64,000 bases of DNA from Persicaria tinctoria (GCA_037127255.1 JBANSL010000006.1:83383350-83447349); one strand, 5' to 3'. Shown: positions 33,693 through 45,726, counted from the stretch's first letter. The notes: a model not told the origin generated them from the letters alone. Numbers and translations: made by a program.

Positions 33693-34226
33693 TCACCCAT
33701 TCATCTTCCTGGCTCCAGCTGGCATGCATAAAGGAAGATATAAAGAAACTATACATACCTCATCATCATACCTCTTCCGCTTCAATGGTTGATTTGTATG
33801 CACATCTCCACCACAGCAAAACGGTGGAGTGGGAAGAGATATTTCCCCCTCATCTTGTTGAGCTTCACTCCACTCTGCAAGGACCCCATACTTGAACACG
33901 AACATCGGTTTCCCAAAATCGTCAGGGATGGCCTTCACCTGGATTTCTGTGGTACAGATGATTTCGGTTGGTGTTTCTGGATCAGTTCCTCCAGAATGTG
34001 TATATGCCGAGTCCAAGTAGTCGTTGTCGACTGGCTCATAGAAGGAGACGTTGTCCCTTCTACGCCAGATATCCAATAGCGCCCTGATCCGACGGGTCTT
34101 GACGGCATCGGCATCCGCGTGACATTTTAATTCCGCCCTCTCTCTGTCTATCTCCGCTATCCGTTGGAGAAGCTCCGCTATCTTAGCCTCCATATCATAT
34201 ACGTCTTGCGTTCCAGAACATCGCAT
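33693..34226 (-). CDS. Element D: unrecognised 177-aa frame
   Basis: Occupies the gag position, starting MRCSGTQDVYD about 60 bases after the primer site, and shares the first few residues with gag (MR-SG). Residues 12-55 are charged and helix-prone (EAKIAELLQRIAEIDRERAE), a likely coiled coil. The rest (EPVDNDYLDSAY, DPETPTEIICTTE) matches no family I know. Downstream in another frame (about 33562-33708) is a proline-rich stretch (PRFPPPEQPPDPPIPP); a 50-bp GT...AG interval at 33709-33758 could link them, but that is short for a plant intron, so a frameshift is as likely. Function unknown. Confidence 0.5.
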   Translation of the reverse strand: MRCSGTQDVYDMEAKIAELLQRIAEIDRERAELKCHADADAVKTRRIRALLDIWRRRDNVSFYEPVDNDYLDSAYTHSGGTDPETPTEIICTTEIQVKAIPDDFGKPMFVFKYGVLAEWSEAQQDEGEISLPTPPFCCGGDVHTNQPLKRKRYDDEVCIVSLYLPLCMPAGARKMNG

Positions 34227-34286
34227 ATACCGTTTAACTAACTCTAGGAAAAACGTGAGATCTAACTACCTAAGGAGCGAATGATT

Positions 34287-34306
34287 GCTTCAACGGCAAG
34301 GGCGCC
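34287..34306 (-). other. Primer binding site of D, degenerate tRNA-Asp type
   Basis: Minus strand TGGCGCCCTTGCCGTTGAAG; keeps TGGCGCC and TTGCCG of the tRNA-Asp site but has substitutions elsewhere. Followed by the usual spacing to TGTTG at 34311. Confidence 0.7.
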
Positions 34307-34310
34307 AATT

Positions 34311-36260
34311 TGTTGTAGGAGGAAATCGAGTCCAAAATATTATAAAATAAATCAAACCAGATTATGCCCACGCAAATGATTACAAGACTTCCTCCCTATG
34401 CAGCAGTGGGAAGTTAGGATCGATCCACGAGGAAGCGTGTCAGCGGATCTCAAGTAGTTGTAACTCTCTTAGACAGAATAGCAAAAAGAAACAAAGAAAC
34501 AAAGACAGAAATAACAAATAAAAGCATAAACAAAAGTAAGGACACAGAAGCTACTCGATATCGAGCAACAGTCCTCGATATCGACTACAGCAAGTCGACA
34601 ACAGACAGCAAACTCAGACACAGAACCTCGATCTCGAAAAAATCCTTACTCGATATCGACAAGGCTCTACTCGATATCGACTAACAACTCCCCGAGATCG
34701 ACAAAGACATAAACTTTAAAGGTGCAAACTTTCGAACATAGAACTCAGATTTTTAACGAAATAAATTCAATAAACTAAAGTACTTCCAAAGCCAGGGTAT
34801 CAACACCACAACGATAACCATGCAAAATAACACATAAAGGCATAGAAGATCATGCTTTCATCAAATAACTTTCGTTATTAACAAATAGGAAGATAGAGGC
34901 TTTCGCATAAACCCTAATTGTTACTAACCCTTTTTCACATAATTAACCCAAGTTGTATTAAGATCACTTTCGCTTCAATAACACAAACAAGGATCACCTT
35001 CAACTCTCGCAAAAGAATCATGCTCATAGGGATAGAAGACGAATTGCATAAAAAGATTGTACCTTCACCGCATCACCTTACATGGACACCGTCGGGCTCA
35101 CCACAGCCCCAAAAGTGGGTGGACTACTCGCTCTTCATCGCAGTAGCAGAAATCTTTGATGAAAAAGAACTAACTTCCATTAATAAACTCAAAGTTACAA
35201 CCTCTTCTTGTTTTCTCTCTATGTGTAACTACTTGTCTCTGAAATTGATTTCTTAGAAATCAGCCCCTAAGGCTTTATTTATAGGCTTCCAACCCTTGCT
35301 AATCAAGGTAAGGAAGTCTGTCTATATCTATATCTATATATCTACTTACTTTAAGATAAATCATGGAATAAAATAATTAAATCAACTAGGAATTATATCT
35401 AAAGTGGATAAATCTTCCTTGGACTTGATAGATCTTGATAGGTGTGGATAGAATTTGGTTTCGAAAATATCTCCATTTGGATTCGGGATAGAAACTTAAC
35501 AAGAAGACAGTTAAGCTCGGAATCCGCCGATGTGGGTCCAGTCGATATTGACTTGGTTAAGTCGATATTGACCTGTGCTTCCTCGGTTTCTCTTCAGCTG
35601 CTCGATATTGACTCCAGAGATGAAAATCGAGTTGATTTGTACTCGATATCGAGTTGATTTACTCGATATTGACTAGCATGTCTTAGCTCCAGCATTCTTG
35701 ACTCGATTCCAGGACGTTGACTCGATATGAGGCACTCGATATTGACTTGGTTAAGTCGATATCGACCACTGTTCTTCAGCTTTGTCGATTCTGGCCAACT
35801 CTCTGGCCAACTCTGAGTCGATTTGGAGAATTTTGACCTAAATCTGGTCGATAATGAATCTGCTTGGTTGATATCGACCAGTCTTCTCAGCATCCTGCTC
35901 TGTTCTTGAAACGCAATTTCCCGAGTCCTCGTTCGTCGGATTGACGCATATGACCATGCGTTGGAAAGCTCTTTTCGAGGGATAGAACTCTCATGAAGAC
36001 ATCAAAGCTTGATTCAGAATGATGAATGGTGAAAAATGCCCTTTTCTCCAGCTGCACCATCCTTAGCTTCTTCATGACTTTCCTTTAAGCGCCAAAGTGC
36101 CTCCGATTTCTGCGAAATATAACAAAAACTTATGTACACTCCATAATTTGGCAAATAAGTGTAAACTACATAGATTCTGTATTATTCTAACCCAAATGCA
36201 TGCAATGTATGCAGAAAATGATATAAAAGTTACTATAAAACATGGCAGATTCAGCTTACA
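34311..36260 (-). repeat. Right (5') LTR of element D
   Basis: About 1950 bp, TGTTGTAGG ... CAGCTTACA, three bases shorter at the end than the related LTRs. TATA box 35272-35283. Many of its dyads have become TCGATATTGAC (35530-35880), as if CpG-to-TpG changes had occurred. Beyond 36260 the sequence changes to element F, not to B. Confidence 0.85.
35510..35880 (-). repeat. Decayed TCGA dyad block in U3 of element D
   Basis: Repeated TCGATATTGAC and TCGATATCGAG/C units. The TTGA variants are one transition away from the TCGA half-site of the other elements. Confidence 0.8.
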
Positions 36261-37183
36261 AGGATACTCCATGACAGGATCAAGTAGACAAGAAAAGAGA
36301 AACTACGAGCGAGAAGGAAGACAACCACCATCCGCGTCAAGCAGGAAAATCTCTCTGACGCATCATGAAGAAATTACTTTTTCTCCCAAAGATGCTGAGG
36401 AAGTGAGGATGCCACACTCTGACCCTTTGGTCATCCATAATCAAATAGCTTCCAAGACAGTCAAAAGAGTTTTCATTGATACTGGCTCCTCCGTTGATAT
36501 ACTGTCATGGGATGCTTTCTCTCAGATGGGAATCTCCGCGACATCGCTAAAGCCATATGCGAGTACTTTGGTCACCTTCTCGGGAGAAGAAGTACAAGTG
36601 GCTGGGACGATTGAGTTAACAGTAGTCTTGGGGACAGTCCCAAGAAGGCGGATGGAGGATGTTGTGTTTACGGTGGTAAAAGTGCCAACCGTGTACAATG
36701 CTTTGTTGGGCCACATTTCACTCTATAAGTTTCAGATGATAGTGTCCATCTACCATTTTGTTGGGAAATTCCCTTTACAAGGGGGAGGGGTAGGCGAAGT
36801 CCGCGACCAGCAACCTGAAAGCAGAAGCTGTTATTTAACTTCCATCAAGAGGAAAAAAGAAGTGATGTGCATTAGTGAGAAGTGCGAATCCGTGGTGGGA
36901 GACAATAACCCATCAGAACCATCGGAAGCTGAGATTGAAGTCAGACCGACAGAGGCAAGGATACCGACTGTGGATCAAAGGACTGTCTACACACCTTTTC
37001 CGAATCCAGAAGAAAAGATCTATGTGGGAAAAGCGTTAGAGCCAAAGGAGAAAGAACGGGTCTTGGAGATGATAGCAAGGTCGAGGGATGTTTTTGCTTG
37101 GACTCCGCGAGATCTCCTAGGAGTCCTACCCGCTACTGCATTACACACTTTCAGGATCTGTCCAGGAACAAAGCCCATAGTAC
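36261..37183 (+). pseudogene. Element F: protease and pre-RT region
   Basis: Frame entering from D's LTR. Retropepsin-like motif VFIDTGSSVDILSWDAF with the catalytic Asp codon at 36478-36480, typical of Tat-type plant elements (IDxGSSxDIL). It continues with NALLGHISLYKFQMIVS and the pre-RT segment RSRDVFAWTPRDLLGV. A run of A at 37185-37198 shifts the frame before the reverse transcriptase. Confidence 0.82.
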
Positions 37184-37710
37184 AGAAAAAAAAAAAAATT
37201 TGCCCCTGAGAAGGCGGTCGCGGCAAAGGAAGAAATTGATAAACTGTTAGAAGTCGGTTTCATTGAAGAGGTGGAAGATTCAGACTGGCTCTCGGATGTG
37301 GTTTTAGTGAAAAAGTCTAATGGAAAATGGAGGATGTGCATTGATTTCTCCGACCTCAATAAATCCTGCCCCAAGGACAGCTACCCATTACCATCCATAG
37401 ACGAGCTCGTTGACGGGACCGTTGGAAACAAGGTCCTTATCTTTCGTGATGCTTATTCTGGGTACAATCAAATATGCCTTGATCCACAAGACAAAAAGGC
37501 AACAACCTTCATCACCAACCAAGGAATATTCTGCTATCGCATCATGCCTTTCGGACTCATAAATGCTAGGGCTACGTTTCAGAGAACAGTTGATCGGATC
37601 TTTCGCGGACAGATTGGGAGAAATGTGTCGATATATGTGGATGATATTGTTGTTAAGAGAAAAAGAGCAGATACCTGCAAGAGACGTTTGATTCCCCCCA
37701 TAGGGGAGGT
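37184..37710 (+). pseudogene. Element F: reverse transcriptase
   Basis: After the poly-A frameshift: EKAVAAKEEIDKLLEVGFI, SDVVLVKKSNGKWRMCIDF, DLNKSCPKDSYPLPSID, FRDAYSGYNQI, IMPFGLINARATFQR, and the catalytic YVDD at 37634-37645. Fingers and palm motifs are intact. About 30 residues are missing near 37690-37715, where the frame shifts again into the thumb (NLNAEKCVFGVDSGKFLGFMVS). Confidence 0.88.
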
Positions 37711-38595
37711 TTGAACCTTAACGCAGAAAAATGTGTCTTCGGAGTCGATTCTGGAAAATTCCTAGGTTTCATGGTCAGCCATCGAGGAATTGATGTAAAC
37801 CCTGAAAAAATTGTCGCAGTCCGGAATCTCCAACCGCCGAGGACTATCAAAGAGGTACAATCACTGAACGGAGCAGTAAACTACCTGAGCCGCTTTTGTT
37901 CATGTCTCGCGGACAAATCCTTACCTTTCTTCACCTTACTCAAGAAAAAGGGTCCAATACTATGGACCACAGAACTGCACAAAGCTTTCAGAGAATTAAA
38001 AGTCTTCTTGTCAACACTGCCCACCCTGCAGCAACCAAAAAAACAGGAGACTTTGCATCTATACTTATCAGTCAAGAACATCACTGTCAGCGTGGTCTTA
38101 ACACGAGAAGAAAAGTACCTTGTGTACTACATTAGTCGAGTGCTGCAAGATGCCGAGACGCGGTATGAACCAGTAGAGAAAATGATTTTATGTCTTGTAT
38201 TCGCGGTGAGAAGGCTGTGACCCTACTTCCAGGATCATGTCATCCAGGTAATGACAGACTTACCCTTAAGACAAATTGAATACACCCCGCGACGAGCAGC
38301 ATTGGCCCAGACCCTGGCCGACTTCATCTGTGAAACAAGTTTTGAATTAGGCGATCAAGCGGAAAAAAGCGAGTGGACACTCAAAGGTGATGCAATAGCC
38401 AATAAAGACGGATGTGGAGCCAGAGTCACTCTCACTGCACCTGACGAGCAACAATACAACTACGGTTACAAACTAAATTTTCAATCCACGAACAATGAAG
38501 CTAAGTATGAGGCCCTGCTCGCGGGCCTTGAGATAGCTTTGATCAAAGGAGCCAGACCGGTATCCATCTACACCGACTCAGAAGTTATGGCATGA
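37711..38595 (+). pseudogene. Element F: RT thumb, RNase H and second (archaeal-type) RNase H
   Basis: First RNase H after LFTLLKKKGP-type connection: LHLYLSVKNITVSVVLTREE, YYISRVLQDAETRYEP. A TGA at 38218-38220 interrupts it. Then TPRRAALAQTLADFICE and the second RNase H: NNEAKYEALLAGLEIALIKG and IYTDSEVM. Another TGA at 38593-38595 follows. Two RNase H domains in tandem are characteristic of Tat-lineage elements; the usual first Asp of the second domain is not clearly preserved (LKGDAIANKDGCGA). Confidence 0.8.
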
Positions 38596-39339
38596 CAGAT
38601 AACAGAGGAATACGAGGCCAAAACTGGTTTAATGCCCGACTATCAAAGAAAAGTACAAGCATTGTCAAAAGCTTTCTTGAGTTTTTGTTTGACAGTAATT
38701 TCCAAAAATGACAACCAGCAGGCAGATGCGTTCGCTCGAATGGGGGCCGTCATGCCCGAGGAAGTAAGAGAAGAAGTTTTTCTTGAAAGAATGAACAGCA
38801 ACAGACTTATCCAAGAAGTTTATCATGTCCAAGGAAATGGGGAAGGAGACTGGAAGACACCGCTCGCGAACTATCTGGGAAAAAGCCTACTACCGATGGA
38901 AAAAGACGCGGCCAGAAAAGTGATCATGAAAGCAGCCCGTTTCACCATCAGAGAGGGAAAGCTCTATAAAAGGGGCTACTGTCTCCCATACTTACTTTGT
39001 ATTTCAATAGAAGAAGGTGGTGTTGTCGTGAAAGAACTGCATGCTGGGGTTAGTGCACATCACCAAGGGTGGAGAGCCTTGGTAGCAAAAGCAACAAGGC
39101 TTGGATATTACTGGCCTACCATGAAGCAGGATGTCCAAACCTACATTCAGAAATGTGACGTGTGCCAGAGGTTTGGAAATTTGAAGCATCTCCCCACGGA
39201 GCCAATGAAAAGTATATTTAGAGCATACCCGTTTTCTATTTGGGGAATGGACATTCTTGGCCCATTTCCAACTGCTCCAAGGCAATTAAAATATGTGCTT
39301 GTTTTGGTGGATTACTTCACAAAATGGGTAGAGGCTGAA
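38596..39339 (+). pseudogene. Element F: end of RNase H and N-terminal half of integrase
   Basis: Continues with ISKNDNQQADAFARMGA (end of the second RNase H), then integrase: zinc-binding region ELHAGVSAHHQGW ... KCDVCQRFG, and the start of the core with WGMDILGPFPTA (first catalytic Asp at 39250-39252) and VDYFTKWVEAE. The frame is cut after VEAE at 39339 by element G and resumes at 49141. Confidence 0.85.
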
Positions 39340-41322
39340 TGTTGTAAGGAAGAAATCGAGAATTGCAGATAAAATATAATTAATCAAAGCAAACCAGATT
39401 CCGTCCTTTGCAAATAATTACAAGACTCCCTCCATATGCAGTAGTGGGTAGTCAGGATCGATCCACGAAGAAGCGTGTCAGCGGATCCTAGGCAGCGGAG
39501 AAATCTCACGGACAAGAGTCGACCACAGGTTGTCGATCTCGACTAGGGTTGATCGACAGAAGATCGGACAAGTCGAACGAAGCAGGCAGCAGTGACAGGT
39601 TTTAGTCGATCTCGACTAGTGCTACTCGAGATAGAGTAGGGTTGCTGACGTCGAGTTAGCTTGGTCGATCACCTGCACACAGAAGCTACGGTGATTCTGG
39701 AATCGAAGATCAGTAACTCGAGATCGACCAAACTTGGTCGAGATCGAGTAAGGGCAGAAACTTAAGACGAAAATAAAGTAAAGACAAAGGCTTTGGGTCT
39801 CGAAAATAAACTGTATGTAAAAGACTTCAAAGATTGGGGTTTGCAACAACGTTAACCAAGCATGCATAAGCCAATAATAAAACAGATAATCATATAATTT
39901 GCATCAAAGGATCAAGCTTTCGCCTTTTCTAACAATTAGACAACTCTTTCAAAAAACCCTAATTGTCTCTACCGATTTTATGTTTACAATCCAAGTTGTT
40001 AGCATGGATATCCGATTATGGGTAATAAACACATAACAAGTAGTAGATGATCAAAACATGATAAAAGTCGGATCTTTACCTCAAACACGCAGGGCTATCG
40101 TTGGGCTCGCCCCAACCCTAGAAGTGGGTGGACTACTCACGCTTCATCGCAACCTCAGACATTGATGTATGAAAAGATACTTGCATTAAACTAAATTCAA
40201 AGCTTTTACAATTCTGGCAATCCAACTTTCGTTGAACGCCAAAACCCTAAAACCTTCGAACTCCTAAACGTCTCTGTGAACTACTTCTCTAGCTACTGAA
40301 TTGAATGATTCCTAAAATCAGCCCCATGGGCTTTATTTATAGCCTTCTACTCCTTGCTATTCAAGGATAGAATATGTTTATCTATATCTAAATCTATATC
40401 TAAAAGCTTAAAAGATAAATAAATGGAATAAAGGAATTAAATCCATAAAGGGAAATTATATCTAAAATCCTAAAATATCTTCATGAGGATAAATCTTCTC
40501 TTCCATGATGGATCTTGATAGAATCGGATAGAACTCGGCAATCTTCGGCCCCAAGGAATCAAAATCCGAGTAGGACAGCTCAAACCGCGTAACGCGCTCC
40601 CGGACAGCTTTCCTCGATCTCGAGTAGACTTACTCGATCTCGAGTAACATGGACGTCGACTTCAGCTTGGCTCGGCATCTCGGGTAGCAGGTCCTCGACA
40701 TGGCTTGGAAATATGGCGCTGGGTCCTCGATATCGAGTAAATAACTCGATATCGAGTAGACTGGGTTCGTCGACTAGGCGGCTTGGCTTGTCGAGTATCT
40801 TCTCTTCGACACTGCTCGGACAGGTGCCTTGGCCTTTGTCGATATCGAGGACTTTCCTCGATATCGAGGAGTGGTGTTGCTCTGTGTCCGGGTGTCTGGC
40901 CTGGTCGGGTAGCGCTCCTCGGCTCCCCAATCAGGTTCTTCTCCTTGACTCCGGGCTGACTCTCAACTTTTATCAATCTCGAGTAACGTACTCGATGTCG
41001 AATAATTCTCTGGAGTCTGGTTGGCTCATCTTCAGCTTCTCGACATGGTGCTCCTCGATCATCCTATGCTGGGACATCCTTAGTCGATATCGACAAAGAC
41101 TAGTCGATATCGAGCAGCTTTCAGCTTCCGTCTTTGCTTCTTGGTTTTCTCCCGAAATGGCTCCATATTCTGCAATATTAAATAGAAACTTATGTAGATC
41201 TCCATTTCTAGCAAATAAGCGTATACTACATAAATTCGACATATTCCCAACTCGAAATATGCAAAGTGTATAGAATATGGAACTAAAATGTGCATAAAAA
41301 CATGGCTACTTTAGAGACATCA
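39340..41322 (-). repeat. Left (3') LTR of element G
   Basis: 1983 bp, TGTTGTAAGG ... GACATCA. Dyads at 39525-39760 (leader side) and 40610-41120 (U3), the latter including the near-palindromic pair CTCGATATCGAGTA at about 40726-40760. TATA box 40330-40341. Confidence 0.93.
40610..41120 (-). repeat. TCGA-NN-TCGA dyad block in U3 of element G
   Basis: The commonest unit here is TCGATATCGA, a perfect 10-bp palindrome, against TCGAGATCGA or TCGACCTCGA in A and C. So the central pair has shifted within the group while the two TCGA halves and their 6-bp phase are kept. Confidence 0.85.
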
Positions 41323-43362
41323 AATCACCCCATACTTAGACTTGCTTGTCCTCAAGCAATAACCAAACAATAACCAAGACCTACAACACATCCTTCAAGT
41401 CTTTGCCTTTTGTCAAAAGCAGCATCTCAAGTAGTGGCAATGTAAGATAAGTGAATTTAACGTCATCACACATATATGAGCAATCCGTAGGCATAGGCAT
41501 TATAAATCCAACCTCACAGGGATAATGTGTTTACACTCAACTCTCAATGTGTTTAGGCTATGCAGATCAACTCTCGACTCAATTCCATATACAATCTCAT
41601 AAACATTGCAATTTAAATATAAATCCACTTCGCAACCAATTATGTAAATGCAACAAGAATTATCAGGAGGACTTCGCTCAATAGAAGTCTTCAAAGAAGA
41701 TTCCATTCGGTGGGTTTGTAATGGGGCTTGGTAAGAAATAAAAGGGTATGGAATTATTTGGCCATGTGGTGCTTAATAAAATTTGGTAATCAAGACTCCT
41801 AAATCTCCAACACAATTCAACCAAACCATAGCTCTCAATCATATGCATCAACCAAACTCTCCAACTTATTTCAATGAAGCATGTAACCTTTCAAACTTAA
41901 TTAACCTCTCCAAAGTATAAATCTTGCGAAAATGAAAGAAATAAGGTAAATTTGGCTCATGCACTTTTTTCCAAATTACAAACTTTCTCCTTTTTTTTTG
42001 AACAAAAATAACTAGTGCATTTATAGGGTGAGCCAAAAATCCTTTTTACATAATATGCATAGCAAGATAAAGATATAAAACCAACCCATATCTCAATAAG
42101 TTCAAAAATCCTCCTCACTTGAAATGAAACACAAGCTTATTCCTTCCACAAACCATTATTTCAACCAACTCTAAGTCTTAATTTCCAAATGGGGGTCAGA
42201 CTCAATTTGGCTAAGGATAATTTCGTGGAGTTTATAATAAAAGTCTCAGGCTAATGTTCTGGCGTCAAGCAGGGATAATGCAGGGTAGGTAAAGAGAGGA
42301 TAAAATTGGATTAAAAGGTGCCTCCATCATTTAATCCTCATTCACATAAACTTATAAATGCATTGGTTTTGAATAACTATCACAACATTTAGAGATGCAT
42401 AGGAAGAGTAAATACACTCAAGAAAGCAGAGGGATTTTTAATGTTCTCCCTATAAGGCCAAAATTCTCAATGGGATAATTTTTGTTGGATTTTAACCTTT
42501 AGCTTAGGATCATATGTGCTCAATTTCATCACAAGTTCACAATCCACATAAAAACAATTTCGAGGACTTAGGCTAAACCTTCCAAACATGCCATAGGATT
42601 TACATGATCAAGTCAATCATTATTTATCATCATATGACATCTAAGTTAGGGTATAAAAACTAAGACAATGCAAAATTTTAAACATGCATTTTTTTTTCTA
42701 TGCAACTAAAAACAAGACTAAAATATGAAAAAGACTTAAATGCATAAAACTTAAACATGAATGCATAAAATTAAAATTTCACCATGTAAAAACCAAAAGC
42801 AAGACTAAAATATATAATAATGATAATGAGCCCTTCCCTTACCCCATACTTAAAATATACAGTGTCCCCACTGTATAAAATAAAATAAAAACAAGAGTAA
42901 AGGAAGGAATTCACCGAATAACACATCGAGGAAGGCAAAATAGGCATGTCGAGTAAAATTTCTAGTCGATATCGAGTACAGTACTCGATATCGAGGAAGG
43001 TGTCTGCGTCCAGTGGATTCTGAAGTCGAGGAGCTTCTGGGCTTGGTCGATATTGAGTTGGCCTACTCGATATCGAGTAACTTCTGGGCTGCTCCTCTTA
43101 GTCGATTTCGACTTGGCCTTCGTCGATTCTGACTGTTTTTCAAGGACTTCTTCTTTCCACCTTTCGCGATTCTTATATGCTTGCCGACCTGAAAGTGTTA
43201 GATTTTACACAAAAACAAGACATTCCACATGAAGTATTCTAGACCTAAAAACAAAAAAAAAAAAAACCAAAATCAAAAGTTTCCAAAGTCCCAAAATTCA
43301 AAAAGTTTTATATACATGCTCTAGATTTTAGAGTCGCTAGGCCAAATTCTCTGTTTATGCTC
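41323..43362 (-). other. Element G: polypurine tract and 3' untranslated internal region
   Basis: No gene in 2 kb. TATGGGGTGATT on the minus strand beside the LTR, second AGTATGGGGTAAGGGAAGGG near 42830-42850, hairpin TACAGTG-TCCC-CACTGTA at 42858-42875, dyads at 42950-43100. Confidence 0.65.
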
Positions 43363-44272
43363 AAGGACCATTAATGTGGGGCCTGCTCATGCTTGGCCCT
43401 TCTCCTGGATCATCTAGGTCCTGATTGTAGTATGCAAGCTCAGTTGACAGGTGGTTGCTTGCATAATCCTCCTTTTCTTTCTTCTTTCTCTTCCCAGCTC
43501 TTAGTTTTTGCAGATTCTCTCGCCACGGGGCCTTACCTCCCCTTTAATTATGTATAAATTTCTTAGTGGACTGAGGAGGAGTAGAATTCATACCTGAACT
43601 TACCTTTTCGGGCCCAAAACAGAAATCTTCGGGCTGGGGGTTAGTCGATATCGAGTACGGCTGGTCGATATCGAGTACAAGGACCCCATACTTAGGCTCT
43701 TGGCAAGTCTGTGGCTCAGCAAAGGAAGTCAATATCGATGAACTGTGGTCGAGATCGAGTAGCACCGTAGTCGAGATCGAGGAGCCTTTGTCGATCTCGG
43801 GTTGTCTCCTGGTGTCTTCCTCCGTTGTTTGCTCGATCCTGTGGTTGATGATGCTCTTCACCTCCAGCCATGAAATGTCCTCTTTTGCAGGGCCAAAAGA
43901 GAAATCTAGGACCTCGTCACCTATGGTGAAGGTGAGCGATCGCTGTTTGACCCTAATCTTGGCATCTGCAGTAGCTAAAGAATAATAGGGCTAGTAGGAT
44001 CTTCAGCACAGTCTATAATAAGAAAAACTGCTAGAACAAAGAATTTACCAACCTGGACGGGGGCATTCTCAATTATACCTGTAGGGATGACTACTGTATC
44101 GTTTTCCATGTATAGCTTGGCATCCACAGGTTCTATGCATCTTATCTTTACCTTCCGCCATATTGATAAGGGCATGATGCTCACACTTGCTCCTAAATCG
44201 CACAAGGACTCATATTTATATTGACCAAATCCCATAGTAACAGAAAACTTACCAGGGTTAGGTCTCTGAAGT

Positions 44273-45197
44273 GGTGAATATATAGATTGGTGTAAGTAAT
44301 TACAAAAGGGGCAGGACTAATAAGTCCCACCAAGAATGCGACACTAGGCCACATGACACTCCTAAACTAATCGGTGTGTATACCGAACCCCAAAAAAGAG
44401 GGAGAACCCTCTAGCTATACCAAAAGCCCAACTCTATCTCTCGAATCCTCCCAACAAGACTCAATAACCCTTTAACCCTTTCTAGCTACGTTCCTTCCTT
44501 CCGATTTAGCAAGCTACAAATCCACCGTTTCTCCCTCGGCGACTTGCCTTTGCACCGTAGGGAGATCCTACTTTTACAAGACTCAATGACCCGACTAGCC
44601 CACACTTTAGGCTCACATCTCTCACCATTAAACACTACTGCATTACGTCCCAACCATGTGAAATAGATAAAGCCGAGGAAAACCAGCAGCTTGGCCTTGA
44701 AGATCGCCGACTTTCGTCCAACTGCACTCTCTTCTGCAAACCAGCTGAGCCAATCAGCCACGCCGCCCCTCCTTCTTGGTAGTTGAATCCACTTCCAAAC
44801 AATGTCACGTGCCTCACACATCTTCACACACTCGAACCATAGATGTGTTTCAGATTCCTCAACAAGCTTGCATAGTGGGCACCTCGCCGCTTCCACACCT
44901 TTCCAATGTTTCACAATACGCCCTGTTTTAAGGCGATTTCTCAAAGCTACCCAGGAAACAAAAGCCCATTTTTTAGATTGAGGGCCCTTCCACAACATCT
45001 CACCCCAATCTACCAATGGACTTCGTAACCGGATCGCGTCATACACCTTCCTAGCTGCTAGAGAGCCTTTCGGATTCATGAAAGGCCTCAAATCCATACC
45101 TTCCCCGAAGATAGCAGCTTCCTGGAGCTCTATACGGACTTCAAAAATCCCTTTCCACAACCAAGAGTCGTAAGTCCGCTTCTGTACAGCCCAGATG
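44273..45197 (-). mobile_element. LINE (plant L1-type) 5'-truncated fragment
   Basis: Minus strand, inserted in the protease region of G. Contains a 224-codon frame (44486-45160) with the zinc-binding region that ends plant LINE reverse transcriptases: WAFVSWVALRNRLKTGRIV, then CPLCKLVEESETHLWFEC (C-x2-C...H...C). Only the C-terminal part of ORF2 and a ~210-bp 3' region remain. No clear poly(A) or target duplication; flanking gag-pro sequence is missing at the junction, so the insertion came with a deletion. Confidence 0.82.
44486..45160 (-). pseudogene. LINE ORF2 C-terminal fragment (zf-RVT region)
   Basis: Encodes the domain distal to reverse transcriptase in plant L1 elements: YDAIRLRSPLVDWGEMLW, WVALRNRLKTGRI, the Cys/His cluster CPLCKLVEESETHLWFEC, and a tail rich in Trp (DIVWKWIQLP, FIYFTWLGRNAVVFNG). 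The catalytic endonuclease and polymerase domains are absent, so it is a dead 5'-truncated copy. The frame itself is open, suggesting the insertion is not very old. Confidence 0.85.
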
Positions 45198-45726
45198 CTC
45201 TGAGATTGATCGCTTCTTGCTCAGAATTTCTTTCAGGCATTTGACATATCCAAGCATCTCTTGCAGGGCTTCTGTAAAAAGGAATAGAGACATTCATTTC
45301 TTCCAGCATATTAACCAAACGGTTAAACCTACCTACAATGGGATCTTTCAGCGCCTTGGAAGGGAAAGGCAATGTCTTTTTCTGCTTCGGAGCCAGATTA
45401 GACGTCGGAGATGTTGTAGAGTCTTCGACATCGGCCAGGTTTTTGTCGATATCGACTTGAGCTTCCTCGATATCGAGTAGGCTAGTCGATCTCGAGTTGG
45501 CTGGCTGGGCAGTGGAGTCCGAGCTGGGCTTCTGGTCTGTGTCGAGGAGATGTTTATCGATATCGAGTATAGGCTCCTCGATATCGAGTTGCTGCTCTGC
45601 TTTGTCTTGGTGCTTCCCGACCTCTGGCTTGTGTAATTGGTGCCCGCTCCTGAGTTTGATAGTTGCGACGTGTCCGGTCTTCCCCTTAGGATTTGGTTCT
45701 GTTTGCCCAGGGAGTTGTCCGGATGG

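Larger units (their letters stand above)
32035..36260 (-). mobile_element. Element D: strongly reduced element sharing the middle LTR
   Basis: Internal region 32035-34310 (2276 bp) and right LTR 34311-36260. It has the group's polypurine tract, second G-rich tract, hairpin and tRNA-Asp-type primer site, but no gag domain, zinc knuckle or protease. One unrelated short frame lies next to the primer site. With the middle LTR it forms an LTR-internal-LTR unit of about 6.5 kb. Confidence 0.85.
43363..45726 (-). pseudogene. Element G: linker, protease and tail (broken, with LINE insertion)
   Basis: Right part: dyad-coded linker and KDPIVGRFNRLVNMLEEMNVSIPF, then frameshift. It is interrupted at about 44273-45197 by LINE sequence, which replaced roughly 45 bp of the bridge region. 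Protease resumes as GFGQYKYESLCDLGASVSIMP at 44235-44160, with MENDTVVIPTG, and is broken near 43980 by a deletion within IILGRPFLA. The tail resembles that of A (PEIDKGSSISTTVLLDLD, KYGVLVLDID). Not functional. Confidence 0.8.

Noticed and set aside
36261..39372. Endogenous pararetrovirus (caulimovirid) instead of a retrotransposon
   Set aside because: Integrase and a second RNase H follow the reverse transcriptase, which fits Tat-type Ty3/gypsy and not a pararetrovirus.
44486..45160. Independent host gene with a zinc-binding domain
   Set aside because: The Cys/His region is the conserved end of plant LINE ORF2, and it interrupts the protease region of G.
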